Shown here piece after piece: positions 13,391 through 30,355 of a stretch of 64,000 nt of DNA (position 1 is the first letter of the stretch; every line of letters starts with the position of its first letter). The notes below the pieces were generated by a model. The model ran no database searches and was not told the DNA's origin. It saw only the letters and a program-made list of their open reading frames with translations. Source of the stretch: Phylloscopus collybita. Lineage: Eukaryota; Chordata; Aves; Passeriformes; Phylloscopidae. The position numbers and the translations under genes were made by a program. The stretch is from positions 84,671,001 through 84,735,000 of the forward strand of contig JAJNNQ010000075.1 of assembly GCA_027886175.1 (NCBI GenBank). Direction: 5' to 3'.

Positions 13391-13396
13391 ATTAAA
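13391..13396 (+). terminator. BPHL: Probable BPHL poly(A) signal ATTAAA
   Basis: ATTAAA lies 113 nt after the BPHL stop codon, the first good hexamer in the 3' UTR. Its use is inferred from position only. Confidence 0.5.
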
Positions 13397-13577
13397 CATA
13401 CCTGCATGAGAAGCATACGTCTTAAGAAGACGTAAGCCTCGGTGATCAGAGCATACCACTGTAGTGCAAGATCTCTGACATGCCTTTAAACTCACTTGTT
13501 GCCACCCAGGCTGAGCAGCTGTTCTTTGTCCAAGAGAGGTGTTAAGAAAGACAGAAACCATATCTCAAATACATGCC

Positions 13578-13583
13578 TTTATG
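13578..13583 (-). terminator. TUBB2A: Probable TUBB2A poly(A) signal CATAAA
   Basis: Plus-strand TTTATG reads CATAAA on the gene strand, 196 nt past the stop. The same variant hexamer in a similar local context (GCCTTTATGT on plus) lies 209 nt past the stop of the second tubulin gene. No AATAAA lies in this short 3' UTR. Confidence 0.5.
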
Positions 13584-13778
13584 TGTTCTTAATACTAAAG
13601 GACAAAAAACATCGTAAGAATTAGGATTCAGAACTGTTACACTGAGAAATCTGGCAAAGTCACAAATGCTGAGAGGATAATTGGGTACATAGTTTCTAGA
13701 AAACATGCTTCACCACCACTATCAGAAGTCATTCAGATGCATGCCTGCTTTACAGAAGTTCCCTTGATACCAGGTGGC

Positions 13779-16235
<2,457 letters not shown>

Positions 16236-16320
16236 GGTGCCGGTCTCCGAAGCTGGTGCTGCCTCCTTCGCCGCCCGCTCCCGCACTCGCAGCTGCGGCG
16301 GCCGCGCCCCTCGCTGCCTC

Positions 16321-16357
16321 TTAAATCGGGCGCCGCGCCCCGCCCCGGCGCTGACGT
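16321..16357 (-). promoter_or_regulatory. TUBB2A: TUBB2A core promoter: TATA-like box and CRE half-site
   Basis: On the minus strand, ATTTAA (plus-strand TTAAAT, 16321-16326) lies about 86 bp upstream of the ATG. A TGACGT half-CRE lies at 16352-16357, embedded in GC-rich DNA. The matching region of the second gene has the same TATA-like box in the same GC context but a full CRE. Function is inferred from position and from this pairing. Confidence 0.6.
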
Positions 16358-17639
16358 GCGGCGGGAACGGCGCGGGGCGGGCCCGGGCCGGGCATTGTCT
16401 CCCGTGTACCGAGCCGGCTCCGCCTCCGCCTCCGGGTCCGGTCCGGTGCGGTCGAGGCAGGCTGCGGGCCCCTCTGCATATTGAACGCCGCCGGCTTGTG
16501 GCGCCGGGGGAACTTCTCCTTCAGCCGTCGGGGAAATGGCCGGAATGGGATACGGCGTGGCGTGTCTTGGGGTGAAAAAGGAAACAAAACCACCTAACTC
16601 GTCTTTGCACACCTGTTGGAACTCGTCCCCTTGCTTTCTTCACCGCTACTATGCCACAGCAGCGAAGCACATGCTGCTAGATTTTATTAGCACCTTCAAG
16701 CCTGTATTTCTAGCTCAGGCCTGCTTAATCATGTTTCAATATATTTGAAGCACAAGCATTATTTTTCTGTAGCCCGGGCACCTGAAACAATCAGAGACTG
16801 GGTGGTGATGTTAAAGCCCACAGCCACTTTCAAGCACGAAACTCTGTTTTAGATAGTGCTGCTAAACGTGTATACATGAGGCTCTAATTTCAGGAACACA
16901 GAGGGCTGGCATGAGATTTTATGCTGCTGCTTAAAGGATGGCTTTTTCTGGGAGTTATCCAGCAGTGATAGCGGTTTAACCCACACAGGAATGGGATATG
17001 TTTCTTTTCTGTGAGTGAAGTTATGTCTGTGTTACCAGACACCTGCCACACACCTCATTTTGGAAAACTTTGAATCCTGCCAGTAACATCTCTGCTTTAT
17101 CTCTCATAGAAAGAAAAAAAAAAAATTATATGGTGGCTGACCAGGGGAGGAGGGACAGTTCAAGGACAACAAGGAGAATATAAGTGAACCAACTGCGATA
17201 CACACCTGTATCTTCACTGCTGCCAAGGAGAACATCCAAAACAAATTTCAGCAGGGTCTGTAATGGATTGTGCAGAAATTATTGAACTTGATTGTAAAGT
17301 AGTACTTGATTTACAGGTCTATTTTTTTTTTCAGAAGTGAAAGTAGGTTTGCCACCCTGTCTGACCACCCTGTTGAGGACAGCTGTACACAAGCACCAGG
17401 TAAGGGAGATAACAGCCCACAATGAAGGTAAAGAGGATGCAAAACAATGTGCCTTGTGTTCAGTATAATGGAACTGTAGAGAGTTCACCTTAAGCAGAAC
17501 ATTAAAGCACCAGGGGGACAGCCTGGTAATGCAAGCTCTAAAGTGTTGCCAAGTATTAACAGGCTCAGCATAGTTAACATTGTTTATTTTTGAAGGCTTT
17601 TGAACTGTCTCCTGTAACATCCCTGTAGGCCAATTGATG

Positions 17640-18665
17640 AGGTATGACCTAGATAAATTGACAGTGAGATGGAGTGAAAACTGGCTGAACTGCCAAGCTG
17701 AAGGGCTTGACATCAGCAACATGAAATTCAGAAGCCAGCCACTGGTGCTGTACTCCAGTGACTGATCCTTGGCCAACACCATTTAACTGCTCCGTTAGTG
17801 AGTTAAATGGCAAGAGAGTGCACCCTCAGCAGGTCTGCTGGTGATACAAAACTGGGAGGAGGGACTGATACAGCAGAGGTTGTGCTGCCAATCCAGAGTG
17901 ATCTCAGCAGGCTGGAGAAACAGGCTGACAGGAACCTCATGTAGTTTAAAAAAGGGAAGTGCAAAGTCCTGTACCTGGAAAGGAGAACCCACTGAACCAG
18001 TACATGCCAGGGACCACCCAGATGGAAAGGAGCTTGGCCAAAAATGGCCAGAGATCCTGGTGGACACTAAGTTGAACATGAGTGAGCAGTGTGCCCTAAC
18101 AGCAAGGGTTGTTCAGAAACATCCTTGTTTAAGGAAGGTTGTTACCAGCAGGTCAAAGAAGGGGATAAGATGTGGTGAGACACATCTGGAGTTTTACATC
18201 AAATTCTGGGTTCCCCAGTATGAGAGAACAATGGGCATTTTGGAGTGAGTCCAATGAAGGAAGTGGAGCATCTGTCATACAAGGAGTGGCTGAGAGCTGG
18301 GACCAGTTTTCCTGGAGAAGGCTCAGGGGATTCTTATCAGTGTGTATAAATACTTGATAGAAAGCAGTAAAAAAGATGGAGCCAGGCTCCTCTCAGAGGT
18401 GCACAGTGACAGGAGGAGAGGAAATGGACAAAGACTGAAATACAGAAATCTGAACATAATTTAAAAAAAAACCAAGCAAAACCACTTTGCTCTGGTTGCC
18501 CAGAGAGACTGTGGTGTGTCCGGTCTCAGAGATGGTCAAAACCCTAGGGGAGACAATCCTGATTAACCTGTTCTAGCTGGCCTTGTCAGGCACAGTAAAG
18601 GACTAGACTAGATGATCCCAGAGGTTCATCTAGGTCCAACCTCCACAATTGTGTGGTTGGATGAA
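17640..18665 (+). mobile_element. CR1 LINE, 5'-truncated and degenerate
   Basis: About 1 kb with recognisable blocks of the avian CR1 reverse transcriptase 3' end and 3' UTR, in order. Examples are 'GAGTGCACCCTCAGCAGG', 'GGTGATACAAAACTGGGAGG', 'GAACATGAGTGAGCAGTGTG', 'TTGCCCAGAGAGACTGTGG' and 'AGATGATCCCAGAGGTTC'. Frames are broken by stops, so it is an old, inactive copy. Confidence 0.88.
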
Positions 18666-20021
18666 AGGGAAAGAAAGGAGTGGGAGGCTGTGTGTGATCA
18701 GCAACACTGGACTGACATTCATCTCAGTTTCACACTACACTATAACATTATATTGCAAATATAACACCTTCAAAACAGGAAGGTTTTTGCAAAGGTGAGG
18801 TAATAATTAATGTGGGAAATCATGACCTCTATCAAGAATAAAATCAGAGTGATCAGAATTGTTTACATAACACTCAGGTTAGCTATGCTTAACACAATGC
18901 ATAATGTCATCAGTTGTTTTTTGTTTGGTTTTTTTTTTTCATTAACAGCAGAAAATACTAGTGGCTAAAGAAGTGCCATATCTTTGCCTGGAATCTGGCT
19001 GCTGTGATCTTGAAAAAGTGCTTTGGTTGTATTTTCAAAAGTGGCTCTCACTTTGCTCCAGTGAATTGACTTTCTTATCAACAGTAGCCCATTTTTTTTC
19101 CCCTAGTGCAGAAACCTCAGCTGCTCTGAAATGTCATGAGCACAGATTGGCTTAAGCTTTGCAACACAGGGAATCAAGCGTGGTGCTATTCCATGTGGCT
19201 TTTGCAATCACAGAATATCCAGGACTATGCTGGCACTGAGATCTTTTCACCAAATTCTTTAGGAGTTTGTGTTCTTTATATCCCAGCTGTCGTCAGTATT
19301 TTCCTTTGACATATTTCAGCAACACTTAATCACAGGCAGCCTTTGTTATTGTCCACACCACTTATGCACATACATTTGTACTTGCTCCAGGCATAACCCA
19401 CCTTTTTGGGCAGCAGCAGCAGGCAGTTACATCCTCTAATCACTGGTGGAACTGCAACACAACTGCATCTCTGGCACCTCTGAGGGATCCATACAGACAC
19501 TGAAGAGCTTTTTTTTTTTTTTGCCAGAATATTCCTGGCAATCCACAAAGGCCCAGCTTGAAACATTATGATTCTTCTCTTGAAGACACCAGGGCACACC
19601 TGAGATGTCATCTTCCCACATGCACACAGTGACCTCCTTTAGAGTTATTCCAATAATAATTCTGGGCTTTTATTAGGAAACTAGTTCTTAGATACTGTAG
19701 TACTGGTCTCTTTGTAGATTCCCACTGTTTTTTTCAGGGTGGGGATGTAGCTCCAGGTTTTATTCTGAGTAAAGGGAAGTACATATTTACGTGTACAAGT
19801 TCCTTCATCTTCAGCAATGCTGAATGTCGATGAGCACACAGTGGGCCGAACTAAATGTCAACTACTTGAATGTCAATTCAGAACGTTTCATTGTGGTAAA
19901 CACTTTAACAAATCTTAGCCATCAAGGATACTTAAATAGATATGGGAGTTCTGTATTGGGTTTTTTTGTTTGTTGTGGGAGTTTTTTTGTGTGTGGTTTT
20001 TGTTTGGTTGGTTGGTTTTTT

Positions 20022-20023
<2 letters not shown>

Positions 20024-20064
<41 letters not shown>
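20024..20064. repeat. Poly(T) tract, 41 bp
   Basis: An uninterrupted run of T, preceded by T/G-rich low-complexity DNA from about 19960. The open frame through it is not a gene. Confidence 0.95.
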
Positions 20065-20070
<6 letters not shown>

Positions 20071-22428
20071 GCTCTATAAATTCTAAATTGTCAGAATTGC
20101 AAATGAAAGCCAAAATTCTCCCATTCATACTAAGGCAGGGCATGTGCCCAGGAACACCCATGGGCCCCTCGGCAGCCGAACCTCTGCCACAGCCTCCTCC
20201 CTGCCTGCATCAAGCCCTGCCTAGCCAGTTTCCAAGGCAACAGTGGAGCCTGGTGATGGATGCACAAGGGAGGCAACAGGGATCCCACAATATTTTCATG
20301 TCTGTCTGTGATTTCCCATTGTTTGAAAAAGAATCACAAGTGTACAAATAGGAAAGCTTCTCAAGCACACAAAACGTCTGCCCATGGCTTTATTCTCAGT
20401 CATTTGTGATGGGTGATACCATGTGTTGCTCAGGCGTGTATATCAGAGACTACATGGCTTTTTGATCCTTTCTGTTGGTACTCAAATGAGCAGGCTCTGT
20501 TTGTTACCTTATTGTTTGCCTTCTACCTGGTAACTATGACGTTCCCACCTGATGAGGACTGTATGAAGTCACCTTTGGAACATGATGGTTAATCATTTGC
20601 ATTAAGATAGAAGAATAGGAGCAAGAGGATGGAATAATTGTGAAAGTGATCTTAATGCTAGTAATAGAATACCTAAAAGGGAAATCTATTTTTATTTCAA
20701 TATTACAACTCACTGCAGGCATTGGAAGCTATTAAATACAACAACATTGAGCATGTTTTTATGAATCAGCAAAAGCAGTTTCATTGTAGAGCCCTCTGAA
20801 CTTGTGTCTGTGATACCTGAGGGTCTGTGTGTTTGGCCAAGAACAAAAGAGGAGAGAGGATAAGCGTGTGAGAGAAAATCACATTACAGAGCAATTTAGG
20901 ACACTGTCAATTCTAAAATAAGCCATGCACCTTTAGAGAGGAAAACCGTTTCTCGATGAATCTAGTATTTCTTCCACACCATATGGTTCCTCCTGTGAAT
21001 TTAGATTATAACCTCTGAGAGTCAGGCATTTCTGTGAATGTGCTTGTACAGGACACAGCAAACAGAACCCCGCTTCTCTGGCTTCCAAAGTCACCATAAT
21101 AAACACGATCACATGTCACAAAATGTTTCCAAAAAGGGGGAAATGTGGTCATCATCATCAGGCAGCGATTTACTGAGAAGAAAGGCAAAACAATGCAGCC
21201 TCTCATTATTTCCTCTTGGCACACCAGATGTGATGGGGTAGCAGCCAGATGGCTCCTGCCCCCATCCAGGCTGCATCTACCTTCTAAGATTGCTCAGTAG
21301 ATGAAACACATCTGATATCCCTACTAACTGGGTCCTCCAGTCAAAAGATGACTAAGATTCTAGCACCAACATAAATGAAACACTGATATCATGTTTTCCA
21401 GGGCAATTCATTTCCTGCATGTCATCGAGAGCAAGGTACAGATAGAGGCTTTGATCTGCTAGTTACTGTTTCTTTTGTTCCTTAGCCTACTCTCTTTCTT
21501 GCAATCCGATAGTTACTTGTAACTCAAACTGACACTGGGCAAACTGAACCATGTCTTGGTGAGGTCTGCTAAGAGATGCAGAAATTTGTGGTGGGATTCA
21601 GTGTACATTGTTTCAAATTGCCCTGGTTCTCTGCAGGAGAGTTCAGGTGATGTTGCACTAGGTGGCTGAATCAGCCAAATACCTTGTTTTGCTCTCTCCC
21701 GCTTCCAGCTGCCACATTTCCCCGCCTCTTTGTACAAGTTCTCCCTCTAGCCCACCACTTAATCGAAGAAAAGCTTTCTTGCACCCCCTCAATTTTCTGT
21801 CCTTAACTGTGGAGTTAAGGAAGAGCCAAAGGCTGGTGAAAGGGTCTGGAGCTGGTAGAGGAAATGGCACCGAGGTAACACCTGAAGTGGGGCAAGGGGA
21901 ATAGAGCCATCCTTTCTAGCAGCTGGAGGTTACTGAATCAGCCCTGCCTGTGGAAGTGGCAGTTGTCTCAATGCCAATAAAATCTCTAATCCCTGCCTGC
22001 TAGGGTGGAGCTGGAAATTTCTTAGCTGAAATTTTTTAAAAAAACAACCACACAATTAATTTAATAGTTTTGAGACCAGCATTATGCTGGATGCAGAGAA
22101 GCATGCTGTATGGAGTCAGTGCTTGAATTTCATTAATACGATGTTTGTAAAGGCTGTTGTGAGACCATTTGAATTCTGCTTGAAACCCCTGTTTAATCAT
22201 TCACTATGGAGGCAGGCAGCATCTTTCTATGACATTCATGGAAAATGTGGAAACATTTTTCACTGTAAAACAATACAGAATCTTTTACTGAATAAGCTAC
22301 ACAACCTCTGCCAGGGTAGCCACTTCATCCTTTGGAGCAATAGTGTTTTCTTGACATTCTGCTTAAACTGAACTATTATTCACTGGTTTGTTTTGGTGGT
22401 TTTTTGCATTCTTGCCAGAACAGGGAAG

Positions 22429-22458
<30 letters not shown>
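22429..22458. repeat. Poly(A) tract, 30 bp
   Basis: An uninterrupted run of A followed by an A/C-rich stretch (ACCAAAACACAACACC). No retroelement body is recognisable upstream. Confidence 0.95.
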
Positions 22459-22460
<2 letters not shown>

Positions 22461-25400
22461 AAAACACAACACCAACCACCAAACCAAAAAAACTATGCCT
22501 TTAGCTTTCTAAGGAAGCAAGTGAGAAAAATAACCTGATTGTAAAAGATGGCATATGGATAAATTGAGACCAGTTGGAAAATTTCTACACTACAAGAACC
22601 AAATGTTAATAAACAAGAATTTAACAGAGCTAACTTGATTTCTTCCCTTACAAGTGGAATTCTGCCCGTAAGGGAAAAATGACTTTGAGTGGGGAGGAGG
22701 GAATGACCTACTCTTAAATTATTTCTTTTTTACCTAGGTACTGTAAATAGATAGTCTTCTTATATACACACTTCAAAGAGACACAATTTTTCTTTCTGGC
22801 AGATTCACAAATAAAATACTTAAAATAGGAGTAAAGCTAGGAGCAGGGAAACAGTTCACTTCTTGTTAAACTTCCTAGGGAGAGGAATTATCACTGTGTC
22901 CTTTGCTGGCAGAATGTCTGAGGGTGGGCAGGCTTTCATAGCATCCCCCACACCCTCCCTCTTCCTCAGCTTCCAATGCTCAGAGTGCTCCAGCTGGACG
23001 AATGTCCAGAAGACTCAGGGCCAAGAAATGTCTTTTTCCAAAATGCATCACGTCCTGAGGCACTTTCCTATGACCAAATGCTTCCATTTTGAATTTTCTT
23101 GCAGGCAAGCTAAAGATAAGACCCATTTAAATGGGAGTATCTGAGAACAAAAAGTCTGCTCTTTCCCATTTTAATAAATAACAAACAGACCAGGACACAT
23201 GATTGCTGAAGTATCAAAAGGCAGGTGCTTAGTATGAATGGATTTTAGATTGGAAGGTGAAAAATTCTCTAAAATATATATATTTTAAGTCACAAACCAA
23301 ATCAGCTCCTTATCAGTAGAGGTTTATTTTTAGCTAAAGAAGTGGGGGGTGGGAATAACCTTACTCAGATTACCCCAAGCACATATAAAGCATCAAAAGT
23401 GTGACAAGCTTTGTTCTGTGGAAATGTAGAAGCAGCTGAAAAAGCAAATGGGAAGACTGAGAAGGGGATTATTTGTAAATGAAAAACAGTGCCTTCCCTA
23501 CCATGAACAGGCTTGGAGGAACAGTGTTACCTATAAGTCATGTGCAGGCTCCCATTTCTGAAGAGTCCCTAAAAGGATTTGTTCATTATGCTTTAACGTG
23601 GACAGGAAAAGTAGAAAAACATCCTTTGGAAAAAAGTCGTGTGTAATAATAGGGGATAGCCACATGATTTCTCCAGAGAAGATTTTACCTCCTCATACCT
23701 AATAGCAAACAAAAATATTAGGCTTCATTCAACAGGAAGCAGTAGTTAAAGCACCTCCCACTGTGAGGCAGCATCTAACATAGATTAACAGCCCTTCCCA
23801 AAAAAAAAGTAGTAATAAAACAATGAGATGTGGGGGATTGGGTTCATGTTCTTCTGGGTGGGAGAGAGGAGGTCATTTGGAAAGTGATTTCAGTGGAATA
23901 ACCATGACATTTGCCCTACTGAAAGCCATTACTGGCTTTCACATAGCTTGGCTATGGGGATTACAGGGAGGGCAAAGGACAAAGGAAACAAGAGGAGAAC
24001 TCTTTCTAATGCAGGGAGTACTGTTAGAGGCCCCAACATTTTTAAGTGAGGAAAGAAAACTTGTCACTCTTGCACCCCTTTGCCAGAGTTGCTCCAGGGA
24101 CCAGAATTGTGCTCTGCAGTAGTGCAGTGCAGCATCATCTCGTAAGGACTCTATCAGTCCATCACGGTTTCTTTAAGCACATAAAACTTGCATATATGGA
24201 AAAATCTACCAGCACCACACATTTTTGAGCTGTGTGGCACATGATATCTTCATCCATGAGCAGATTTCTCTGCATAGATTAGGGGTATGCCCTATTTTTG
24301 CAGGGAATTCACTGGACCGCAGACTCAAACACCTGGATTCTCTTTTTTCTTCAGATTATAAATACTATTGGTTTACTCTGTTCTTCACCTCATACCTCCT
24401 GGAAGTATACACCTGTCAACAGGATGGAGCTCAGGTTTGAATCTTAGACTATCACATCACCAGGAGCATTGTACACTGAATACAACCCAATTTCTGATTT
24501 ATATAGGCACTTCATGCATCTTGGGAAGAGGAGAATCATTATTGCTCCCACTTGAGAGACTGGAAAACATCTGTTGGAAAAACAGATGCAAGCTTACAAT
24601 CCCATTAAGAGTTTGGAAATATCAGACCACATACTGGATTATATTTCCATAACACTGTCACTACAATGGTTTAGACTGAGGTTCAAGAAATAAACAGGGA
24701 AGAGAAATTAGGAGAAAGGGCATCCCAGTGCTACCACAACTCATGCCATTTCTATTTAAATTAAACCTGCATGCTGTCTCATTTTTACAACCTTATTTAT
24801 CTTTACCCTCTTGCACTTAATGGCAATCAAGCACTGATTTTTTTGTCTTGGTCAAGACACTCTATTAATATGCTTAAAAATTCCACACATCTAACAAAAG
24901 AAATAAATAAAATAAAAAAAACAAAGAGATTGTTCCCTTCCCTAACACCATCAGCTGTAATTGTCAACAGAGGAGAATGCTTCCCTTCAGGCCACAACCA
25001 ATCTATTGAAATGAAAATAGATTGCTTTATATTATTAACTTATATCTCAACACAAACCAGTCATTATAAGTGGCTTAATCTGCAGACCACTGAATGTGTA
25101 TTATCTATCCCCGTTTCTTCCAAACAGGATGCCTCATGCAAGACCTTTAGCCCTAAATGTATTGTTTATCACATGGACAAATATAAATCTACACCCAGGA
25201 GAGGTTAAGGCAATCAGAAAACCTAATCTGAACTCCTTCCAGTGGTTCTGCTTCCTTTGTGAAACAGAAAAATTGCAACCACAAAGACCTGTGAAGACAC
25301 CTCTTTGTTGTTTGGCATATAGCAGTCAGCTCCAGTTTTTACAATGAAAGGTCTCCTGGGCAATAAATACAGCTGAAGATCAAAGACAGACAAAAATAGG

Positions 25401-27650
25401 TACTGCAGTCCCAGACCCAGGAAGAGACTCAACCTCCCTTATATTTGACTTACTGTTCCTAGCAAGCTTTGAACCTTCCCTTCAAATCTTTCAGTATCCC
25501 CTTTTTCTATATTTCTCAACTCCTACTGAAATGACAGATAGAATTTAATTTTTTTAAATGATTATGACTGGCAAATAAGACATGTAGGATTTATGAAACA
25601 TATTTCTTTCTAGGGTATTTCTATTTCTGGGTTTTCTTCCTCTAGAACAAAAACAAAAAAAACCCTGGACTACAAACAACAGCAAGATATGTAGGATGGT
25701 GTCCTACTTTCTAGTAAGGGAGCTGTAGTGGAATGTGTCACTTGGGTGGCTATATTTAAGGATTAGCTAGAGACAGAGTGTAATTACACTAAGAATTAGA
25801 TGCTAGACATGTTGAATAGTAGTGAAATCTGCTACAATGTCACAGCTGAAAGGAAGATCTTTACTATAAGGACCAAGGTCTCCTCTTTCAGTGAAAATAA
25901 GAGTTTAGATTCATTTGCTGACTCCACGCTATATGATCAACAGTTTCAAGTGCAAGCCAGCAAGGTAATTTCAAGGCAAGGTTACTCTGGCAACCAGATA
26001 CAGTGTTATTTCCCTAAAGGGCCTGAGGCAGCATGTATTAATTCAATAAAACAACCGCAATTTGTTTAATGTTTAATCCTACAACTGCTCAAGAGTAAAG
26101 AAATACAAGTGCTGTTGTGGGTATACACAGCTGTATCTGTTTACTGACAGTCCAGGCAGTTTAAGAGCTTCTCACTCCTCTACACCAGAAACTAAACCTA
26201 CAGGTGAGAGAAAAGCTTTAAAAAGTGCCTGTTGTCCCACACACACCAGCATAGCTAGGCCTATCAGCAAAGAACAGTGTACATTCAGAGCAGTGTCCAC
26301 GGGCAGAGGACTCAAAACAGGCAAGGTATTAGTTATGCACAGCAGCTCCCTTTTAATTCTTTATTCCAGTAATGCCTTGCAAGCATTTCAGTAAAGGATC
26401 ACAATAGAGGCTGCACACATGTGAATACCAGCTCTTTCAGAGCAGTAAGGACTGCAGTAGTTGTAGCACTGGTAGCAGTTCTCTTAGCAACGCTTTTTTT
26501 TTTTTTTAGTGCAGGACCACTCCCTTAAGTGGTGTCTGGATGAACTGAGCACTAAGCTTACTTACTGGGTAACTACAACTAAACTCCACAAGGAATTTCA
26601 CTCTTGCTTTGTAGGAGGATTGGGATCTATGAAACCTTGCTAACTACTGTTAACAACATTGTAGATTCATTCAAGGTTCTGGCATCCTACAAGAACATAG
26701 AAAGATCAATTTCCCCTCTGTCACTGTAGGAAAGACACTTACCTTTGCAAAGATGCACAGCAGGTGCAGCTGCACTGCTCTCCCCTGCCTGGGTAGAGAT
26801 TCATTTCCTGTTGCAGGGACTGGGAGCAAACAATTGCCCTGTAAACATGTAACTGGGAGACAGCTATTGGTCAGGGTATCTACAGGTGACTAAGACTGTA
26901 TGTGACACTCTGGACAGCCTTTTGAGCCTAGAAACATGCCCATCACCTCCTATCTCCTAAAGGGAATTGACTGCCCTGTAGAATCAATCCCTTTACAGTT
27001 AAAGGCGGGTTAGTGGCTATCTTTGGGAACCACAAATTTTTATTCTTGAAGAGAAAAAACTTGGCTTTTAACCAGAGCTCTCAAGTTGTCTGCTAGTACA
27101 GACTTATGCTTCTTTGCATGGAATTTCTGCATTTAGAGAGGTGAGTTGAGGGGAAGATAAGTGAGCTCAGCATCAAGTCAAATTGCAGTCAGCCACCCAT
27201 ATGCCTCTACTATAGACCCTGGAACAAGTTAAATAAGCTGCTGAATGGCAGTAGGGAAGCCTGCAGCTATCCTGTCAAATCAATTTTGACAGCTTATAAT
27301 GTGGAATTCAATACCTTCTCTTTGACCTCTCTACCATGTATGTCCATGAAGAGGAATTGCACAATTCAAGTACAGGGTCTCATTTTTATCAGCTAAAACA
27401 GCTTTTGCCTCAATTAGCTAAGCTGTCAAACACAGGGGTTTCCATATATTACCCAGCATCTTTAGCTGAGCTACTACAGTTTCCACATGTGCTAAATTCA
27501 CAGCCTGAGAATTTTTCTTTTATTGAGCTTAACCTTTCACTGAGGCTCAGGAATAAACTGAGAAGTGAAGATACAGAAAATTACACAAAAATTACTTGCT
27601 TAATCTAGAGAGAAATAAAGTAGAGGAGACAGTTTAGGACACAAAAAGCC

Positions 27651-27656
27651 TTTATG
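27651..27656 (-). terminator. TUBB2B: Probable TUBB2B poly(A) signal CATAAA
   Basis: Plus TTTATG reads CATAAA on the gene strand, 209 nt after the stop, matching the position of the same hexamer in the first gene. A canonical AATAAA occurs further away at about 27519 and could be an alternative. Confidence 0.5.
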
Positions 27657-27864
27657 TTTGAGAAGTTAACCATTTCAACAGAAGACTCTGAAGTATTTTG
27701 CAACTACTGTTACATTGGACAGTCAAGGATACAAAACTGCTGACAGAAGCAACAGTGGAGAGCACCAAATTAAAAAATGCATGCTTCAGCACAACTGCAC
27801 AGATTCCTTCTCTCAATGAATACTTGCCTGCTCAGACTATACTTAACTCCTACCCATCTCAACT

Positions 27865-30188
<2,324 letters not shown>

Positions 30189-30293
30189 GGTGCCGGTCTC
30201 CGAAGGTGCCGCCCCGCTGCTCCTGCCGCCTTCACCGCCTGCTCCGCCCGCTCCCGCACTCGCCGCTGCGGCGGCCGCGCCCCTCGCCGCCCC

Positions 30294-30355
30294 TTAAATC
30301 GGGCGCCGCGCCCCGCCCCGCCGGTGACGTCATGCGGGAACGGCGCGGAGCCAAT
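30294..30355 (-). promoter_or_regulatory. TUBB2B: TUBB2B core promoter: TATA-like box, GC box, full CRE, CCAAT box
   Basis: Upstream of the ATG, in order, are ATTTAA (plus TTAAAT, 30294-30299), a CCCCGCCCC GC box (30311-30319), a perfect palindromic CRE TGACGTCA (30325-30332) and an inverted CCAAT box (plus CCAAT, 30351-30355). Spacing fits a compact TATA-type promoter in a CpG island. Factor binding is inferred from motifs. Confidence 0.7.

Larger units (their letters stand above)
16400..27600. other. Intergenic DNA between the two tubulin genes
   Basis: About 11 kb with no exon that I can recognise. It holds a CR1 copy (17640-18665), a long T tract (20024-20064) and an A tract (22429-22458). 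The remainder is AT-rich unique sequence with only short frames. Unrecognised enhancers for either tubulin gene could lie here. Confidence 0.6.

Noticed and set aside
17841..18248. 135-codon plus-strand frame
   Set aside because: Part of a degenerate CR1 copy; not an intact reverse transcriptase.
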